From positions 1-5,593 of the forward strand of contig JBGSQB010000129.1 in assembly GCA_041738285.1 (NCBI GenBank): 5,593 nucleotides of DNA, in the 5' to 3' direction. This document shows positions 5,482 through 5,593 of this stretch, in pieces. Positions within the stretch are counted from its first letter, which is position 1. Each line of letters starts with the position of its first letter. Below the pieces are notes generated by a model. That model was not told the origin of the DNA and searched no databases. It worked only from the letters and a program-made list of their open reading frames with translations. This DNA comes from SZUA-521 sp041738285 (lineage in GTDB: Bacteria; Pseudomonadota; Gammaproteobacteria; Pseudomonadales; Azotimanducaceae). The position numbers and the translations under genes were made by a program.

Positions 5482-5593
5482 ATTTCACGAAGTTGTAGCC
5501 CGATTGCGTTGTTAGCGATCGTTTGGATCGCGCCTCGTTTCTGTTGTTGGCTCGTCGGATATCATCCTCGACCTTCTTCGAGATTGGCATCGT

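Larger units (their letters stand above)
4954..5593. other. Region without a convincing intact gene
   Basis: These 640 bases after the cytochrome stop hold no reading frame with recognisable protein features apart from the short frame at 5205. Several short inverted repeats are present, including CCTGG/CCAGG (5112-5116/5127-5131), CCGGC/GCCGG (5154-5158/5165-5169) and GCGATC/GATCGC (5515-5520/5526-5531), none followed by the T run of an intrinsic terminator, so I see no confident terminator for the cytochrome gene. The long hairpin, the tRNA-like fragment and the gene remnant are listed separately. The mixture suggests a decayed element boundary. Confidence 0.5.

Noticed and set aside
5515..5531. 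GCGATC-GTTTG-GATCGC hairpin as an intrinsic terminator
   Set aside because: The stem is only six pairs and is not followed by a run of T.
1..5593. CRISPR array, rRNA gene, riboswitch or toxin-antitoxin pair
   Set aside because: No regularly spaced repeats, no rRNA-like stretches, no recognisable aptamer core and no paired toxin and antitoxin frames were seen on either strand.

Overview
The window is about 60% GC, with Shine-Dalgarno-led genes, a single-membrane-segment phospholipase-D-type lipid synthase and a Sec-exported c-type cytochrome with a barrel-like C-terminal part. It suggests a Gram-negative bacterium, most likely a pseudomonadote. I cannot name the genus.

Left part (1-2303), mobile-element debris read on the minus strand: a small helix-turn-helix protein (2060-1806), an excisionase-like DNA-binding protein starting inside its 3' end (GTG at 1819), a tyrosine integrase (1637-712) broken by an internal deletion with a frame change, and, 24 bases past the integrase stop, a GT8-like glycosyltransferase with a strong ribosome binding site that runs off the left edge. 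An IS3-type transposase scrap (2303-2103) separates this module from the next gene.

Middle part (2341-4953), two well-preserved divergent genes. The first is a cardiolipin-synthase-like PLD enzyme on the minus strand whose first HKD motif reads H-x-N instead of H-x-K. The second, on the plus strand, is an exported protein with a class I cytochrome c domain followed by about 215 residues rich in amphipathic beta strands. The 210-base gap between them holds two direct copies of a 10-base word.

Right part (4954-5593), no convincing intact gene. It contains a small reading frame with a good ribosome binding site that looks like the signal peptide of a frameshifted small exported protein, a long imperfect hairpin (5375-5443), and directly after it 24 bases matching the T-loop-to-CCA end of a serine tRNA without the rest of the tRNA. 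That last block looks like the distal attachment-site half of an element that inserted in a tRNA-Ser gene. In that reading the element lies to its left and the older chromosome to its right.

Overall this looks like the decayed end of an integrated element carrying a few intact cargo or host genes. The most notable points are the cytochrome-barrel fusion, the altered PLD active site and the att-like tRNA fragment beside a strong hairpin. No complete new defence or mobile system is visible.
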